Shown here: positions 63,750 to 64,000 of the stretch, piece by piece
Layout of the letters: every line of letters begins with the position of its first letter
Position numbering within the stretch: the first letter of the stretch is position 1
Source: Mucilaginibacter gossypii
GTDB taxonomy: Bacteria; Bacteroidota; Bacteroidia; Sphingobacteriales; Sphingobacteriaceae
Length of the DNA stretch: 64,000 nucleotides
NCBI RefSeq assembly: GCF_900100945.1
Contig: NZ_FNCG01000009.1
Coordinates: 124,001-188,000, forward strand
Reading direction: 5' to 3'
Program-made: the position numbers and the translations under genes
Notes under the pieces: model-generated
Told to the model about the DNA's origin: nothing
Databases searched by the model: none
The model's input: the letters and a program-made list of their open reading frames with translations, nothing else

Positions 63750-64000
63750 ATGAATCAGCCACATATAGCCGGCATTGCTCCATTCTTCATTGTACGCAAT
63801 GTCACAACGGCAATATCCTTTTATCTGGAGAAACTCGGTTTTGATACCGTTTTCCAGGAGCCAGATCACGATCCGTTTTTTGCTATTGTACAGCGGGATG
63901 GGGCAATGATCTTCCCGAAATCTGTAAGCGGGGATCCGCTTCCGAACTACAAGCAAGCCCCGGATGCCCGGTGGGACGCATATGTTAGTGTACCTGAGCC
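63750..64000 (+). CDS. VOC-family (glyoxalase/bleomycin-resistance fold) protein, partial
   Basis: ATG at 63750 opens a frame that runs off the right edge (83 residues visible). It shows the VOC start APFFIVRNVTTAISFYLEKLGF, then FFAIVQRDGAMIFPK and an end with RWDAYVSVPE, as in glyoxalase-like proteins (first strand-helix-strand unit). Small metal-dependent or binding protein; substrate not readable. Confidence 0.75.
   Translation, partial: MNQPHIAGIAPFFIVRNVTTAISFYLEKLGFDTVFQEPDHDPFFAIVQRDGAMIFPKSVSGDPLPNYKQAPDARWDAYVSVPE

Noticed and set aside
63666..63956. 96-residue reverse ORF at the right edge
   Set aside because: It is the shadow of the forward VOC-family gene starting at 63750, whose protein is clearly recognisable.

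Overview
The window looks like chromosome of a free-living, plant-polysaccharide-degrading member of the Bacteroidota, most likely a Mucilaginibacter/Pedobacter-type Sphingobacteriaceae. Evidence for the phylum: a SusC/SusD pair, a hybrid two-component system (HTCS), a CcoN-CcoO fusion oxidase, and promoters of the Bacteroidota type (TAnnTTTG at about -7). The genus is inference. I see no tRNA, rRNA, IS element, phage or CRISPR array.

1-26.6 kb is a polysaccharide utilization locus (PUL). It holds a GH5 with a ricin-type lectin tail (cut by the left edge), a GH39, SusC, SusD, a surface glycan-binding lipoprotein, a BACON-GH5 lipoprotein, and a reverse-strand group of GH29 (frameshifted), GH2, GH3 and a truncated GH5, followed by the HTCS. 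The layout resembles xyloglucan PULs (GH5 endo-xyloglucanase with BACON, SGBP, GH2 beta-galactosidase, GH3 beta-glucosidase, fucosidase), but no GH31 alpha-xylosidase is present. Three promoters here share one previously unannotated architecture: a 37-bp element with two CATTTGT-like repeats 12 bp apart, and a -7 element starting exactly 48 bp from the element's start. This is a good candidate HTCS operator. A small unrelated cassette (Crp-type regulator, metallo-beta-lactamase-like protein with lost metal ligands, SnoaL-like protein) sits at 12.8-14.7 kb.

27-34.6 kb is a fucose module: AraC regulator, GH29, GH97, FucP-type symporter, aldo/keto reductase and a rhamnose/fucose mutarotase. A GH43 is convergent to it.

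36-55 kb is a low-oxygen island. A FixL-like heme-PAS histidine kinase (His62 and Arg82, 20 residues apart as in FixL) overlaps by 4 bp a response regulator fused to an FNR-like DNA-binding module. Around them lie D-lactate dehydrogenase, HemN, a complete cbb3 oxidase and maturation set (CcoI, S, NO, Q, P, G, H), a DsbD-like membrane protein, an uncharacterised FMN-barrel-like protein, a universal stress protein, a QueD-like protein, an alcohol dehydrogenase and an OmpW-like protein. Seven transcription units carry a TGA(T/C)-N4-(A/G)TCA box. In six of them the box centre lies exactly 55 bp from a -7-like element, and in the seventh 33 bp, so the island looks like one local regulon of this FixL/REC-FNR pair.

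55-64 kb is mixed: two small unknown proteins, Hsp20, a secreted cupin, a large GH78 rhamnosidase, a YncE-like beta-propeller protein, an ECF sigma factor divergent from a DoxX-like membrane protein, and the start of a VOC (glyoxalase-fold) protein cut by the right edge.
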